DNA of 64,000 nucleotides from Runella zeae DSM 19591. GTDB taxonomy: Bacteria > Bacteroidota > Bacteroidia > Cytophagales > Spirosomataceae. Shown here one piece after another: positions 8,941-19,317 of this stretch. Numbering within the stretch: position 1 is the first letter of the stretch; each line of letters begins with the position of its first letter. The stretch is from the NCBI RefSeq assembly GCF_000423565.1, contig NZ_AUIF01000042.1, positions 39,970 through 103,969 on the forward strand, given 5' to 3'. Both the position numbers and the translations under genes were made by a program. The notes beneath the pieces are model-generated. The model saw only the letters and a program-made list of their open reading frames with translations. It was not told the DNA's origin and ran no database searches.

Positions 8941-10050
8941 ATGTCATTACAGGTTCATTATCAGCCGTATAAGCTAAATTTTCGCTTTGAAGCAGGTACT
9001 TCTCGCGGTGTCTTGAGCGAAAAGGTATCTTGGTTGATCAAAATCTATGACGATAGTGAGCCTTCATTGGTGGGACTGGGCGAATGTGGCCCCTTGGCAG
9101 GACTGAGCATTGATGCTCGTCCAGATTTTGAAGAAACTTTACAGTCTATATGCCAAAGTTTCAATCAACTGGATTTAGAGTTATATAGTTGGAATATCCC
9201 TATTATTTTAGAGCAACTTATTGGTAATCAGTGGCCTTCTATTCGATTTGGATTTGAGTCAGCCATGTTAGATTATCTTAATGGCTGCAAAAGTGTGATT
9301 TTCTCAAATGATTTTGTAGCTGCTCATCGTCGCATTCCTATCAATGGACTGATATGGATGGGTACTAAGGAGTTTATGCTACGTCAGATTGAAGAAAAAA
9401 TTGCGGCTGGGTTTGATACCCTTAAACTGAAAATTGGAGCGCTTGATTTTGAACAAGAGCGGTCGATTTTGAAACACATCCGCAGTCATTTTGGATCACA
9501 CGAAATCACCATTAGAGTAGACGCAAATGGGGCATTTCAACCCTTCGAGGCGAAGGATAAACTCCAAAAGTTGGCAGAATTTGAAATACATTCTATCGAA
9601 CAGCCTATCAAGGCTAAACAATTGGCTCTTATGGCGGAGCTTTGCGAAACATCTCCCATTCCAATAGCTTTAGACGAAGAATTGGTCGGAACTTTTGATT
9701 ATGCAGAAAAGCGACGCCTCTTAAAAAGTCTCAAACCTCAATATATTATTCTTAAACCTACGCTTTTAGGTGGGTTTGAGCTTACCCGCGAATGGGTCGA
9801 GACTGCTCAACGCCTTGACATTGGATGGTGGATTACTTCGGCCTTGGAATCGAACGTGGGCCTCAATGCCATTGCTCAGTTTACGGCTGAGTTTGACAAT
9901 CAACTCCCACAAGGCTTAGGAACTGGACAACTTTATCATAATAATATCCCGAGCCCATTGGTGATTGAAAAAGGACAGCTATACCATGATGCCTATTCTT
10001 CGTGGGATTTCGGTGTATTGAATGCCACTCGTATCTCTACTACTGCCTGA
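8941..10050 (+). CDS. menC: o-Succinylbenzoate synthase (MenC-like, enolase superfamily)
   Basis: A 369-residue enolase-superfamily enzyme. ATG at 8941 begins MSLQVHYQPYKL; a GTG at 8908 is less likely. The catalytic set is in the expected order: KxK at K162/K164 (LKLKIG), metal ligands D194 (VDANG), E220 (IEQP) and D245 (ALDEE), and the opposing K272 (LKPTLLGG), followed by SALESNVGLN. This combination fits OSBS, which dehydrates SHCHC to o-succinylbenzoate in menaquinone synthesis. The close relatives N-succinylamino acid racemase and dipeptide epimerase cannot be wholly excluded, and no other men gene is adjacent. Confidence 0.78.
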   Translation: MSLQVHYQPYKLNFRFEAGTSRGVLSEKVSWLIKIYDDSEPSLVGLGECGPLAGLSIDARPDFEETLQSICQSFNQLDLELYSWNIPIILEQLIGNQWPSIRFGFESAMLDYLNGCKSVIFSNDFVAAHRRIPINGLIWMGTKEFMLRQIEEKIAAGFDTLKLKIGALDFEQERSILKHIRSHFGSHEITIRVDANGAFQPFEAKDKLQKLAEFEIHSIEQPIKAKQLALMAELCETSPIPIALDEELVGTFDYAEKRRLLKSLKPQYIILKPTLLGGFELTREWVETAQRLDIGWWITSALESNVGLNAIAQFTAEFDNQLPQGLGTGQLYHNNIPSPLVIEKGQLYHDAYSSWDFGVLNATRISTTA

Positions 10051-10100
10051 ATCCTAATAAATTGCTAATGCGCTAAGTATTTGTCTTGTTTTTTTACAAT

Positions 10101-10129
10101 AAAAAAAGGCCACTTATAACAGTGGCCTT
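10101..10129 (-). terminator. Terminator for the small secreted protein gene
   Basis: AAGGCCACT (10106-10114) pairs perfectly with AGTGGCCTT (10121-10129) around a six-base loop. Read on the minus strand the stem is followed by a run of seven T, just downstream of the stop at 10150. The stem could also end menC transcripts. Confidence 0.8.
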
Positions 10130-10149
10130 GGAGAATTGATTTCATCAGA

Positions 10150-10476
10150 TTATTTGTCAGCGCGACGAAGCTCACCGGCGGGCTTTACTTCAGCCTTGGG
10201 GGCATCTACACCATTGTTTTTTACAAAACTTTCTTTCTCATTGATCAATTGAGGCGTTTCTACATTTTGATCAACTGTAGGAAGAGAAGCTATAAGACGC
10301 AGGTCATTGATTGAAAACAAAGGTGCTGGTTCTGTATTAGTATCTTGGGTTGGGAGTGCTTCCAACATTTCTTTTACAATCTGAGATTGAGTGCGGATGC
10401 TCTTTCCATCTTGAGCTACTGCAATATGTCCAAGTGATAAAACACTTAAGGCGGCTGTGATTACTAACGTTTTCAT
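10150..10476 (-). CDS. Small secreted protein of unknown function
   Basis: A 108-residue protein with a clear Sec signal peptide (MKTLVITAALSVLSLGHIAVAQ, cleavage after AVA or AQ). The mature part is polar and probably largely unstructured, rich in Glu, Pro and Lys, without cysteines or a known domain. It is a monocistronic gene with its own terminator. No family was recognised and no function is proposed. Confidence 0.65.
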   Translation of the reverse strand: MKTLVITAALSVLSLGHIAVAQDGKSIRTQSQIVKEMLEALPTQDTNTEPAPLFSINDLRLIASLPTVDQNVETPQLINEKESFVKNNGVDAPKAEVKPAGELRRADK

Positions 10477-10899
10477 AATGGTTACTTTGATTTAATTGTC
10501 TTTTGTTGTGGCTGTTATCAGTTTTTGATGATGCAAATTTGGGGCTTAGTTATTTATTAGAGAAGTGAAAATGGATGAACGGATGTTTTTTTGTATAAGT
10601 GGTGATTGTATTTGTTATGATTCGGAATATTGTTTTGTATTTTGTGTTTAAAGTGTCTGTTGAATTGATTTAGTTATACAAAAAATACGTTTTATTATAT
10701 AATTGACAGAATTTTATTTTGTGTAAAAATATTTGTTTTTTCTTTAGTAGGCCTTCAAATAAAACAATTTTGAAAATTGCTTTGAAGTAAGTTTTTGTAA
10801 GAAATAAAAACTTCTTGAAGGTCAATGAGAGACTTATTTAAAATTTTAACGTCATAAATACCCAATAACTTCTTTTTGTTACTCAATTATAAACTCCTT
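10477..10899. other. AT-rich intergenic region, about 420 bases
   Basis: Very AT-rich spacer between divergent genes. Stretches such as ATTTTATTTTGTG resemble promoter boxes but no pair with the proper TTTG-N19-TAnnTTTG spacing was found. No coding frame, repeat or hairpin is evident. Confidence 0.35.
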
Positions 10900-11793
10900 A
10901 TGCTATCTGGAATCAAAACATTAGCTTGGATTGCGCTTATTGGTTGGATAGGCGGCTCTACTTATTGGCATGTTTGTAAGATTAAGCAACTCTGCGACGG
11001 ACCGACAGCATCGGTATCTTCTCCCTCGGTAGAGTACACTGTGCCAGCTCTTCACATCGTCGATGGGACAAACTTGAATTTGACATCTGCAATGAATTTT
11101 GGGTTTAAAAAATCATTGGCGGAGCCTAACTACTTGAATGTTAGGAAAGAACTCGATTCGTTGGCTGCTTATCTTAAACAAAATCCCCAACGTAAACTCT
11201 CCATTGTGGGGTTGTACTCTTCGGTAGAGCAAAATCCTTCTTCTTTTGCGGATTTGGGGCTGGCGCGTGCCGACGCTCTCAAACAATATTTGCTAGCGGC
11301 GGGGGTGCCTTCTGGGCAATTGACTACTGAGAGTAAACAAGTGGATTTGGCGTTTAGCCTTGAGGATTCGACGCATGGGATGGAGTTCAAATTTGATAGT
11401 TTGATACTCCCCAAAACCGAAGAAGAGCTGGCAGCATCTGAAAAATATGAAGGCGTCTTCAAACCTCTGGATTTATATTTTAAAACGGGAAGTGCTTCTT
11501 ATATTAAGACAGAAGCCAATCAGCAGTTTGTGAACGAAGCCAAACAGTACTTAGCAAGTCACAAAGACAAAAAATTGATATTGACTGGTCATACAGATAA
11601 TGTGGGGCCTGATGATACCAACATGAAACTTTCGAAGAACCGTGCAGAGGAAGTAAAAGCGGTTTTTGTGAAAAACGGTATTACTGCTGATCAACTTATA
11701 ACTGAGGCCGAAGGTGAAACTCAACCTAAATCATCCAATAGCACCCCTGAAGGCCGCAAAGCAAACCGTCGGGTGTCCATTGTAGTACAATAG
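10900..11793 (+). CDS. OmpA-family protein with one degenerate and one intact OmpA domain
   Basis: A 297-residue protein starting at ATG 10900. One N-terminal hydrophobic segment (LAWIALIGWIGGSTYWHV) acts as a signal anchor. Residues about 50-160 resemble a first, degenerate OmpA-like domain (YLKQNPQRKLSIVG, then LARADALKQYLLAAGV). Residues about 185-297 are a full OmpA C-terminal domain with YFKTGSASY, LTGHTDNVG, LSKNRAEEVK and GRKANRRV, the peptidoglycan-binding Asp and Arg. The protein probably ties the inner membrane to peptidoglycan. It is followed by two helix-hairpin-helix membrane proteins in the same direction, so the three may act together. Confidence 0.82.
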   Translation: MLSGIKTLAWIALIGWIGGSTYWHVCKIKQLCDGPTASVSSPSVEYTVPALHIVDGTNLNLTSAMNFGFKKSLAEPNYLNVRKELDSLAAYLKQNPQRKLSIVGLYSSVEQNPSSFADLGLARADALKQYLLAAGVPSGQLTTESKQVDLAFSLEDSTHGMEFKFDSLILPKTEEELAASEKYEGVFKPLDLYFKTGSASYIKTEANQQFVNEAKQYLASHKDKKLILTGHTDNVGPDDTNMKLSKNRAEEVKAVFVKNGITADQLITEAEGETQPKSSNSTPEGRKANRRVSIVVQ

Positions 11794-11859
11794 TTACGCG
11801 GAGCTATTGACAGATGTATCTCTTAATATGTAAAACACTCTTCAAATCTCTTGATTCAT

Positions 11860-12387
11860 ATGTATGAACATTTCAATCCTTTTGGACTAGCTGATGCTTG
11901 GTGGCAGCAAATTCTTATGTTGGTGGTTGCCAGTATATTAGGTTTTATTATTGGTTATATTAGCAAAGTGAGAGAAATCGATGGTTTAGAAAATGAGCTG
12001 GCAGAATTGGAGGCCGCCGTTGATGATTGTCATAGTAGAACTCGTAAAATTCTGGAAACACCCGTCATTTCTGAAGAAAAATCTCTTGCGGTACCTTTAG
12101 CGGCAGCAGTACCAGTAGCGGATTTAAAAATAGATGATTTGAAAATTGTAGAAGGGATTGGGCCTAAAATCGAAAAGTTGCTTAATGAAGCCGGTATCAA
12201 AACATTTGACGATTTAGCCAATACTTCTCCTGATCGTATCAAAGACATTTTGACAGCGGCAGGGAGCAGGTTTCAAATGCATGAGCCTTCTACTTGGCCC
12301 GAGCAAGCCGCTTATGCGCGTGACCAAAAGTGGGAAGCGTTGAAAGAATGGCAAGAACAACTCAAAGGTGGTAGGACAAATCAATAA
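11860..12387 (+). CDS. Membrane-anchored helix-hairpin-helix protein, copy 1
   Basis: A 175-residue protein starting at ATG 11860. One transmembrane helix (ILMLVVASILGFIIGYI, about 18-34) is followed by a short coiled stretch, an Ala/Pro linker and a helix-hairpin-helix domain (DLKIVEGIGPKIEKLLNEAG). The C-terminal box GSRFQMHEPSTWPEQAA is shared with the next gene. Such proteins are often labelled flap-endonuclease-like nuclease, but only the HhH fold is shared and no nuclease active site is visible. It is the second gene of a probable operon with the OmpA protein. Function unknown. Confidence 0.78.
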   Translation: MYEHFNPFGLADAWWQQILMLVVASILGFIIGYISKVREIDGLENELAELEAAVDDCHSRTRKILETPVISEEKSLAVPLAAAVPVADLKIDDLKIVEGIGPKIEKLLNEAGIKTFDDLANTSPDRIKDILTAAGSRFQMHEPSTWPEQAAYARDQKWEALKEWQEQLKGGRTNQ

Positions 12388-12415
12388 GGTAAAGTAATAA
12401 ATCCTTCAAGACAAC

Positions 12416-12952
12416 ATGATTATTTTAGATATAACTCCGCTTAGTCAAAATTTTTGGGTGGCCTTGCTAGAAGCATTGGCTTTACTATCGTTTTTTGCGT
12501 ATTTAGGATGGTGGATTGCTCGCCGTATTTTTTCGACTCAGCTTGCTCAACTTCACGCTGATATCCATAATCGTAGAGTGGATTTAGACAATTGCCACAA
12601 AAAAAGCAGCTTGTCAGAAGATACAAAACCAGCCCAAGTACGTGCCACTTCTCAAAGGGTAGCTGTAGTGGATATGCCAGTGCTGATTGAAGAAGTAGCC
12701 GATGATTTAAAAATCATAGAAGGAATTGGCCCCAAAATAGAAGAAATACTCAATGCAGAAGGGGTGAAGACCTTCGCTAGGTTAGCCACTACTTCTACCG
12801 TGAATCTAAAGGAATGGTTAGAGGCAAGAGGTCCTAGATTTCAAATGCACGATCCAACCACATGGCCCGAACAGGCAGCTCTAGCACGAGATGGTAAATG
12901 GGATGAGCTCAAAAAATGGCAAGATGAATTAAATAAAGGCCGGCTTCAGTGA
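12416..12952 (+). CDS. Membrane-anchored helix-hairpin-helix protein, copy 2
   Basis: A 178-residue paralogue of the preceding protein with the same layout: N-terminal transmembrane helix (about 13-33), a spacer with DNCHKKS where copy 1 has DDCHSRT, the HhH motif DLKIIEGIGPKIEEILNAEG, and the C-terminal box PRFQMHDPTTWPEQAA. The gap to copy 1 is 28 bases. The conserved W-P-E-Q-A box and its distance from the HhH suggest one rigid domain rather than a free nuclease. The duplication looks old because the linker regions have diverged. No catalytic residues are apparent. Confidence 0.78.
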   Translation: MIILDITPLSQNFWVALLEALALLSFFAYLGWWIARRIFSTQLAQLHADIHNRRVDLDNCHKKSSLSEDTKPAQVRATSQRVAVVDMPVLIEEVADDLKIIEGIGPKIEEILNAEGVKTFARLATTSTVNLKEWLEARGPRFQMHDPTTWPEQAALARDGKWDELKKWQDELNKGRLQ

Positions 12953-12970
12953 GCCGAAGTAACAAACTTA

Positions 12971-13010
12971 AAAACGCCCCTCTATACGACTTGTGGAGGG
13001 GCGTTTTTTT
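12971..13010. terminator. Bidirectional terminator
   Basis: AAAACGCCCCTC (12971-12982) pairs with GAGGGGCGTTTT, followed by T on the plus strand and preceded by A, giving T on the minus strand. It sits between convergent genes ending at 12952 and 13017 and can serve both. Confidence 0.85.
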
Positions 13011-13016
13011 GATTCT

Positions 13017-14291
13017 TTATTCAAAAAAAGGTACTCCAGGAGTAGCGTACTTTTTCATGCCTTCCTCGTTGATTTCGACCCCAATTCCTGGTTTTTCTGA
13101 TAACTTAATAAAGCCATTTTCAACCATAGGCCCCTCAAAAGTCACGATTTCTTTAAACATAGGATCTTTTTGAAAATAAATTTGCCATTCAAGGATCATA
13201 AAATTGGGCACCGAAGCACATACATGACAAGCAGCCATAGCTCCTAAATATGACGCAACCATATGAGGTGCAAACGGTACATAATATAGATTGGCCAAAT
13301 TGGCGATTCGCTGCCCTTCTCCCAATCCCCCCGCTTTTTGTAAGTCGGGCATGATGATATCTACCGCTCCAATTTCGAGCAATCTTCTAAAACCATGCGC
13401 CAAATAATGATTCTCACCCGCACAAATGGGCGTAGTGGTAGAATCGGCAATGATTTTATACGCTTCGGCGTTTTCGGCAGGAATAGGCTCTTCAAGCCAC
13501 ATAAGTTTAAGTGGCTCCATCATTTTGGCCACTTGTTGCCCTGTTACCATATCGTATCGGCCATGCATATCGGCACAAATATCAATATTCGGCCCTACTG
13601 CTTGGCGAGCGGCGGCCATTTGGTCATACATTCGTTGGAGTTCGGCGGGGCTTGCTGTCCAGTTGTAGGCATCATACTTGTTGGGGTCTTTGGCTTGATC
13701 CAAATCAAATTTTACCGCCGAAAAACCCAGTTTTTTAGCTTCAAGCGCTGCATCGGCAAAATCTTGCGGTTTGGGGAGATTGTTTTGGTAAAGTGCCGTA
13801 TCACAATAAACCCTAATTTTATCCCTAAATTTACCTCCTAGAAGTTGATAAACGGGAAGCCCTAAAGCTTTGCCCGTAAGATCCCAAAGGGCAGACTCTA
13901 CGGCAGTCAGGACGGCGATGTACATTCCTGATTGCGCTCCTTCAAAAAAACCAGAACGACGAATATCTTCAAAAAGGCGATTGACATTCAAGGGACTTTT
14001 CCCTTTGATACGCTGCCCAAACATTTTTACTAAATGATAAGTACCGGGCGTAGCATCGACGCCTTCGCCGTGGCCGATGATGCCTTGGTTGGTGTAGATT
14101 TTGACAAACAAGCTGTGACCGCCACGGATGTAGCCGCATTTGATGTCAGTAATTTTGAGGTCAGATGGGGCAGAAGATAAAGGTGCACGTTCAACGGCGG
14201 TCTCAAGACCTTGGCCAAAACTATGAATGGTAGAAAGTCCAAAAGCACTCGCTAAAGCGCTTTTGGTAAGAAATTTACGGCGGGAGTTCAT
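13017..14291 (-). CDS. Tat-exported enolase-superfamily enzyme (mandelate racemase/galactonate dehydratase type)
   Basis: A 424-residue protein beginning with the twin-arginine signal NSRRKFLTKSALASAFG. The mature enzyme has an enolase-superfamily barrel with metal ligands in DICADMHGRYD, WLEEPIP and CAGENHY, and a late His in FAPHMVAS. The DxHG after the second strand resembles sugar-acid dehydratases of the mannonate/galactonate group. The likely reaction is dehydration of an aldonic acid to a 2-keto-3-deoxy acid; the substrate is not known. Export is unusual because most such enzymes are cytoplasmic. It lies 59 bases after the exported RraA-like gene on the same strand, so the two probably form an operon. 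Confidence 0.83.
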   Translation of the reverse strand: MNSRRKFLTKSALASAFGLSTIHSFGQGLETAVERAPLSSAPSDLKITDIKCGYIRGGHSLFVKIYTNQGIIGHGEGVDATPGTYHLVKMFGQRIKGKSPLNVNRLFEDIRRSGFFEGAQSGMYIAVLTAVESALWDLTGKALGLPVYQLLGGKFRDKIRVYCDTALYQNNLPKPQDFADAALEAKKLGFSAVKFDLDQAKDPNKYDAYNWTASPAELQRMYDQMAAARQAVGPNIDICADMHGRYDMVTGQQVAKMMEPLKLMWLEEPIPAENAEAYKIIADSTTTPICAGENHYLAHGFRRLLEIGAVDIIMPDLQKAGGLGEGQRIANLANLYYVPFAPHMVASYLGAMAACHVCASVPNFMILEWQIYFQKDPMFKEIVTFEGPMVENGFIKLSEKPGIGVEINEEGMKKYATPGVPFFE

Positions 14292-14350
14292 TCAATCAAA
14301 GGTTAAAAAAGTGAAACGAAGTTGAGTTAGAAATTTGGCAAGACTTAAAA

Positions 14351-15301
14351 TTACCAAGTCCTTTTCTTTAAGTATTCTTGGATTTGTTCTTTCGGAACGG
14401 GCAGCTCATTGATATGGGCATTGAGCCATTGCGAAAAATCTTTTTCTATTTCGGGGGTCCAGCGGTTGTCAATCTGCCCTGCCGTATATTTTTGCTGTCG
14501 GAGGCGCTCGTGCCCAAACATATCTCGTAAGCGTACGATTTCGGAAGTCGTGACTACTTTTTCGACCAAATGAGGTGGAATAAACGTCACGGCTCCATCG
14601 CGGCCAAGTACCACATCTCCTGGCATGACCATCACTTTGCCTATTCGGGTAGGGTGATTGATAGCTACTAAAGTAGTGTTGAGTTCGCCGTCGGGATTGT
14701 TGAGGTGATGCGAAGGGTGATAGCTACGAAAAAAGGAAGTAAATCCCCCGATTTCTTTCAAACCCGCTATATCTCTGATAGCTCCTTCATATACGATGCC
14801 ATTGCCAGATTTGGCATAGATAGAATTACCCAGGTTGTCGCCAATAGTAGGGCCATTTTCGTGCGCTCCAAACTGATCTACCACATATACATCTCCTCTG
14901 ACAAGCATGTCGATGGGCCAAGCGTTTTGGGACTTAATACGTCCATCTTTTTCATGGCCTTTTTTGTCAATGACGCGGTGGACATCGGGCCGCCCTGGCA
15001 TAAATGTAGCGGTCAAGGCTCTTCCTACCAACACACTGTCGGGGTTGATACATTGCCAGCCTTCGGCATACTGAAATTTGTAGTTTTCTCCTTTCATTAC
15101 GGCCCAAGCTTCTTCGTGGGTAACGAGCCTCATACGTTTTAGGAGGGCATCAGATACTTTGGGACGGCCGTCAGGGAACCTTTCTCCCTTCCACTCAGGA
15201 GTCAAAAACAATAATTCTTCTTTCGAAATTTGTTGGGAAAAAACAGGAGGAGATACGTGAAGCAAAGCCCCCAAGAGGCTCATCACAATGAGACTTTTCA
15301 T
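14351..15301 (-). CDS. Exported RraA-family protein (aldolase/demethylmenaquinone-methyltransferase-like fold)
   Basis: A 316-residue protein. The start at 15301 gives a Sec signal peptide (MKSLIVMSLLGALLHVSPPV, cut after FSQ); a further upstream ATG adds 16 unlikely residues. The RraA fold is shown by LVGRALTATFMPG, GDVYVVDQFG, GPTIGDNLG and GIVYEGAIRDI, the region that binds substrate and Mg2+ in HMG/CHA aldolases. It is longer than free-standing RraA (about 160 residues) with added N- and C-terminal segments. Paired with the exported enolase-superfamily enzyme it may cleave or decarboxylate a sugar-acid product in the periplasm; this is inferred from context only. Confidence 0.8.
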   Translation of the reverse strand: MKSLIVMSLLGALLHVSPPVFSQQISKEELLFLTPEWKGERFPDGRPKVSDALLKRMRLVTHEEAWAVMKGENYKFQYAEGWQCINPDSVLVGRALTATFMPGRPDVHRVIDKKGHEKDGRIKSQNAWPIDMLVRGDVYVVDQFGAHENGPTIGDNLGNSIYAKSGNGIVYEGAIRDIAGLKEIGGFTSFFRSYHPSHHLNNPDGELNTTLVAINHPTRIGKVMVMPGDVVLGRDGAVTFIPPHLVEKVVTTSEIVRLRDMFGHERLRQQKYTAGQIDNRWTPEIEKDFSQWLNAHINELPVPKEQIQEYLKKRTW

Positions 15302-15738
15302 GATTAAAGATAGGTTAATTCGATAAGTTAGTTTGTCATTCAAAGTCACTTATCAAACTTATATACTTAATCATAGAAAGGATGTGATTATATGTCGATG
15401 TTCATTGAGTTTTGACTTTAATGAGCATCGACGCTATGGTTTTATACCACTCCTCGGAGGAACAAGCGATTGCTTGAGTGGGGTAAGTAGTGTTAATCAA
15501 CCCAATCGTTCATTGGTGAGGCTCTTTACATTTTTACCGTCTATACCCATAATATGTTTGAGCGGTTGTATATCTCGCCAAAAGCAAGATTATAGCAACT
15601 AAAATATTGATTTTCATACGAGTTAAAAAGGTGCGCAAATAAAAGCCAGAAAGGGCTAATTTTAAAGGATTTTGGCCTTTTTGATCTGCAATTTGGCATA
15701 TTTGATAAAAGTAGAAAAAAAATAATGGACAATTTTTG
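15302..15738. other. Intergenic region with nested palindrome
   Basis: About 440 bases without a convincing gene. CAAACTTA at 15354-15361 (TAAGTTTG on the minus strand) could be the -7 box of the RraA gene. At 15447-15481 CCACTC pairs with GAGTGG and encloses CAAGC-GATT-GCTTG (15463-15476), a structure seen at ends of some IS200/IS605 or REP elements; no transposase remains. The rest shows nothing. Confidence 0.4.
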
Positions 15739-15768
15739 TTTGTATTTAATCTAAATAAGGTATTTTTG
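15739..15768 (+). promoter_or_regulatory. Bacteroidota-type promoter of the Cys-rich small gene
   Basis: TTTG at 15739-15742, an 18-base spacer, then TATTTTTG at 15761-15768 (TAnnTTTG). The predicted start of transcription is about 20 bases before the ATG at 15797. Confidence 0.65.
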
Positions 15769-15796
15769 CGTTCATAGAAGAAACACTAATTTAGCA

Positions 15797-15964
15797 ATGA
15801 CCTCCATCGAAGTACCTGCTTGTTCTTTCGTTGAAACCGAAGAAAAGTTTTTTACTCTTAACGCATTTATTGGTTGTGCTTTTGCTTGTGAACTCAAAAA
15901 ATGTTGCAAAGCATATAAAAAGAAGGGTAAACACTGCAAAAAATGCCCTAAAAAGGATGACTAA
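15797..15964 (+). CDS. Cys- and Lys-rich small protein, 55 residues
   Basis: A short gene: MTSIEVPACSF, then LNAFIGCAFACELKKCC, then GKHCKKCPKKDD. There are seven cysteines, including a CC pair and a terminal CxxC, in a strongly basic C-terminal half; there is no signal peptide. A good promoter lies 29-58 bases upstream and transcription would be monocistronic. The stop overlaps the stop of the convergent thioredoxin-like gene by four bases. The pattern suggests metal binding or a tiny nucleic-acid-binding protein; neither is shown. Support for being real comes from the promoter and the non-random composition. Confidence 0.65.
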   Translation: MTSIEVPACSFVETEEKFFTLNAFIGCAFACELKKCCKAYKKKGKHCKKCPKKDD

Positions 15965-17370
15965 TCCTTCAGAAGAGCATCAGTCAATACTTTGATTAAA
16001 TCTTCCCCATTGTTTAGACTAGGAAGAGGTGGTTGAAGTGTATGGAAACGCCCTTCACGGTCAATCACCACATACCTAGGAATTGCACTTACATTGTACC
16101 ATTGAGCGGTTGATTTGCCTTGCTCCGAGTGGTCTATCAAATGTACGCCTCCTATCTGGTATTTTGCAATTGCTTTTTTCCAGTTTTCTTGTTTTGAATC
16201 TGTAGAGATATATACAAACACTACTTCATTATTATTCTTGAAATGCTCTTTGATTTTGGCGGTGTGTTTGATTTCAGCAATACAAGGAGCGCACCAACTT
16301 GCCCAAAAATCAAGAAAAACTACTTTTCCTTTAAAATCCGATAAACGTATTTTATTTCCTAAGGTATCGGCCAATATAAAAGGAAAGGCTTCTTTTCCTG
16401 CCCTTAGTAGTGTGCTTTCTTCTAATTTTTGCTCTAGTCGTGATACGAACAAACTTTTGGGATATTGAGCTTTAAAATTTTTGACTTTTTTGATAAGGGC
16501 AGGGCTATTGCCTTGGTCATTGATTTCATTTTTTAAAAACTCAAAATCTATTACTGGCCTCATAGCTGGATGAAAGTAGGTTGGATGCGCTTTAAAATAG
16601 GCTTCGTAGTCTTCAAAAGGGATATTTTTGTCAGGTTTGGAGAGCATTGTAAGATACAGTATATTGAAAGGAAATGTTTCTGCTTTGGCCGTTTGTGGGC
16701 TGGGAGTAGGCCACAATTCACATCTTTGAGCACGGTACTTACTAGGAATGAGCGTAGCAGAAAGGGGTACATTTTTGCTTTTTGCATATTGATAAAGCGT
16801 ATAAATAACCTCCGAATTGATTTCGGTTTTGATATCTGCCTGTCTGAGTGTGTAAAAGGTTCTACTCACCCGTGGCTTGTATTTTTCAAGAATACGGAGT
16901 TTTAGGTTTTCGATTTTTTGTAAATACTCAAAATACAAGCTTAACGAATCTTTATACGAGCGTGCTATTTTTTTCCAGTCTTCTTTTCGTACAGTTTGGA
17001 GATAGTCTTCTTGGTAAGCTTCTATTTTAGCATCGTTAGTTTTGAGGGAAGTCCAGCAGTGATCTGCCTCAAATGATAGAAGAAGCGTATCATTAGGTTC
17101 GATAATAATTGACTTTATATCTTCGGTTTGTTTTTGACTATTAGTCCACTCTACATAAAGGTACGCCACATCTGGAATGGTAGTTTTTAGTTCAAAAAAA
17201 CCATCTTTGTCCAATAGAAGACGCTGCTTTTGTGATGTGTGCGCAAATGGATACAGGTAAAGCGAAATAGTATCCGAAGGCGAATAGATGATTTTGCCTT
17301 TGATGGTGACATTTTGGGCTAAAAGGTCGCAAGAACATAAAAACAATATCCAAAGTATATAGTATCTCAT
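15961..17370 (-). CDS. Exported TlpA/thioredoxin-fold protein
   Basis: A 469-residue protein with a Sec signal peptide (YYILWILFLCSCDLLAQ). The N-terminal about 110 residues (NVTIKGKI onward) look like the beta-rich domain common in Bacteroidota TlpA-like proteins. A helical middle follows, and the C-terminal third is a thioredoxin fold: GKVVFLDFWASWCAPC with the CxxC near residue 358, and the cis-Pro region SAIPRYVVID. It probably reduces or exchanges disulfides in the periplasm, perhaps for cytochrome maturation or substrate-induced stress. It stands alone between a convergent small gene and divergent pgi. Confidence 0.85.
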   Translation of the reverse strand: MRYYILWILFLCSCDLLAQNVTIKGKIIYSPSDTISLYLYPFAHTSQKQRLLLDKDGFFELKTTIPDVAYLYVEWTNSQKQTEDIKSIIIEPNDTLLLSFEADHCWTSLKTNDAKIEAYQEDYLQTVRKEDWKKIARSYKDSLSLYFEYLQKIENLKLRILEKYKPRVSRTFYTLRQADIKTEINSEVIYTLYQYAKSKNVPLSATLIPSKYRAQRCELWPTPSPQTAKAETFPFNILYLTMLSKPDKNIPFEDYEAYFKAHPTYFHPAMRPVIDFEFLKNEINDQGNSPALIKKVKNFKAQYPKSLFVSRLEQKLEESTLLRAGKEAFPFILADTLGNKIRLSDFKGKVVFLDFWASWCAPCIAEIKHTAKIKEHFKNNNEVVFVYISTDSKQENWKKAIAKYQIGGVHLIDHSEQGKSTAQWYNVSAIPRYVVIDREGRFHTLQPPLPSLNNGEDLIKVLTDALLKD

Positions 17371-17476
17371 GAGACTTTTTTTGTTAAATATATAAATAAA
17401 CTTTATATTCTTTGTTTGTATATTTATTTTTTTGTAGGTTGAATGAACGTAAGCTAGTTCAAGGTAGATTTTTTGA

Positions 17477-19240
<1,764 letters not shown>

Positions 19241-19256
19241 TACCATCAAATCTTAG

Positions 19257-19302
19257 AGGGTGAAGTTGTAAATTTGCTATTACAATTTCACCCTTCTTTT
19301 TT
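19257..19302 (+). terminator. Terminator after pgi
   Basis: AGGGTGAAGTTGTAA (19257-19271) pairs with TTACAATTTCACCCT with one mismatch and is followed by CTTTTTT. Confidence 0.8.
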
Positions 19303-19317
19303 GAAATCCTTCCCATT

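Noticed and set aside
15447..15481. Nested palindrome considered as a complete IS200/IS605 or REP element
   Set aside because: No transposase, no second end and only one copy in the window; noted only as structure.
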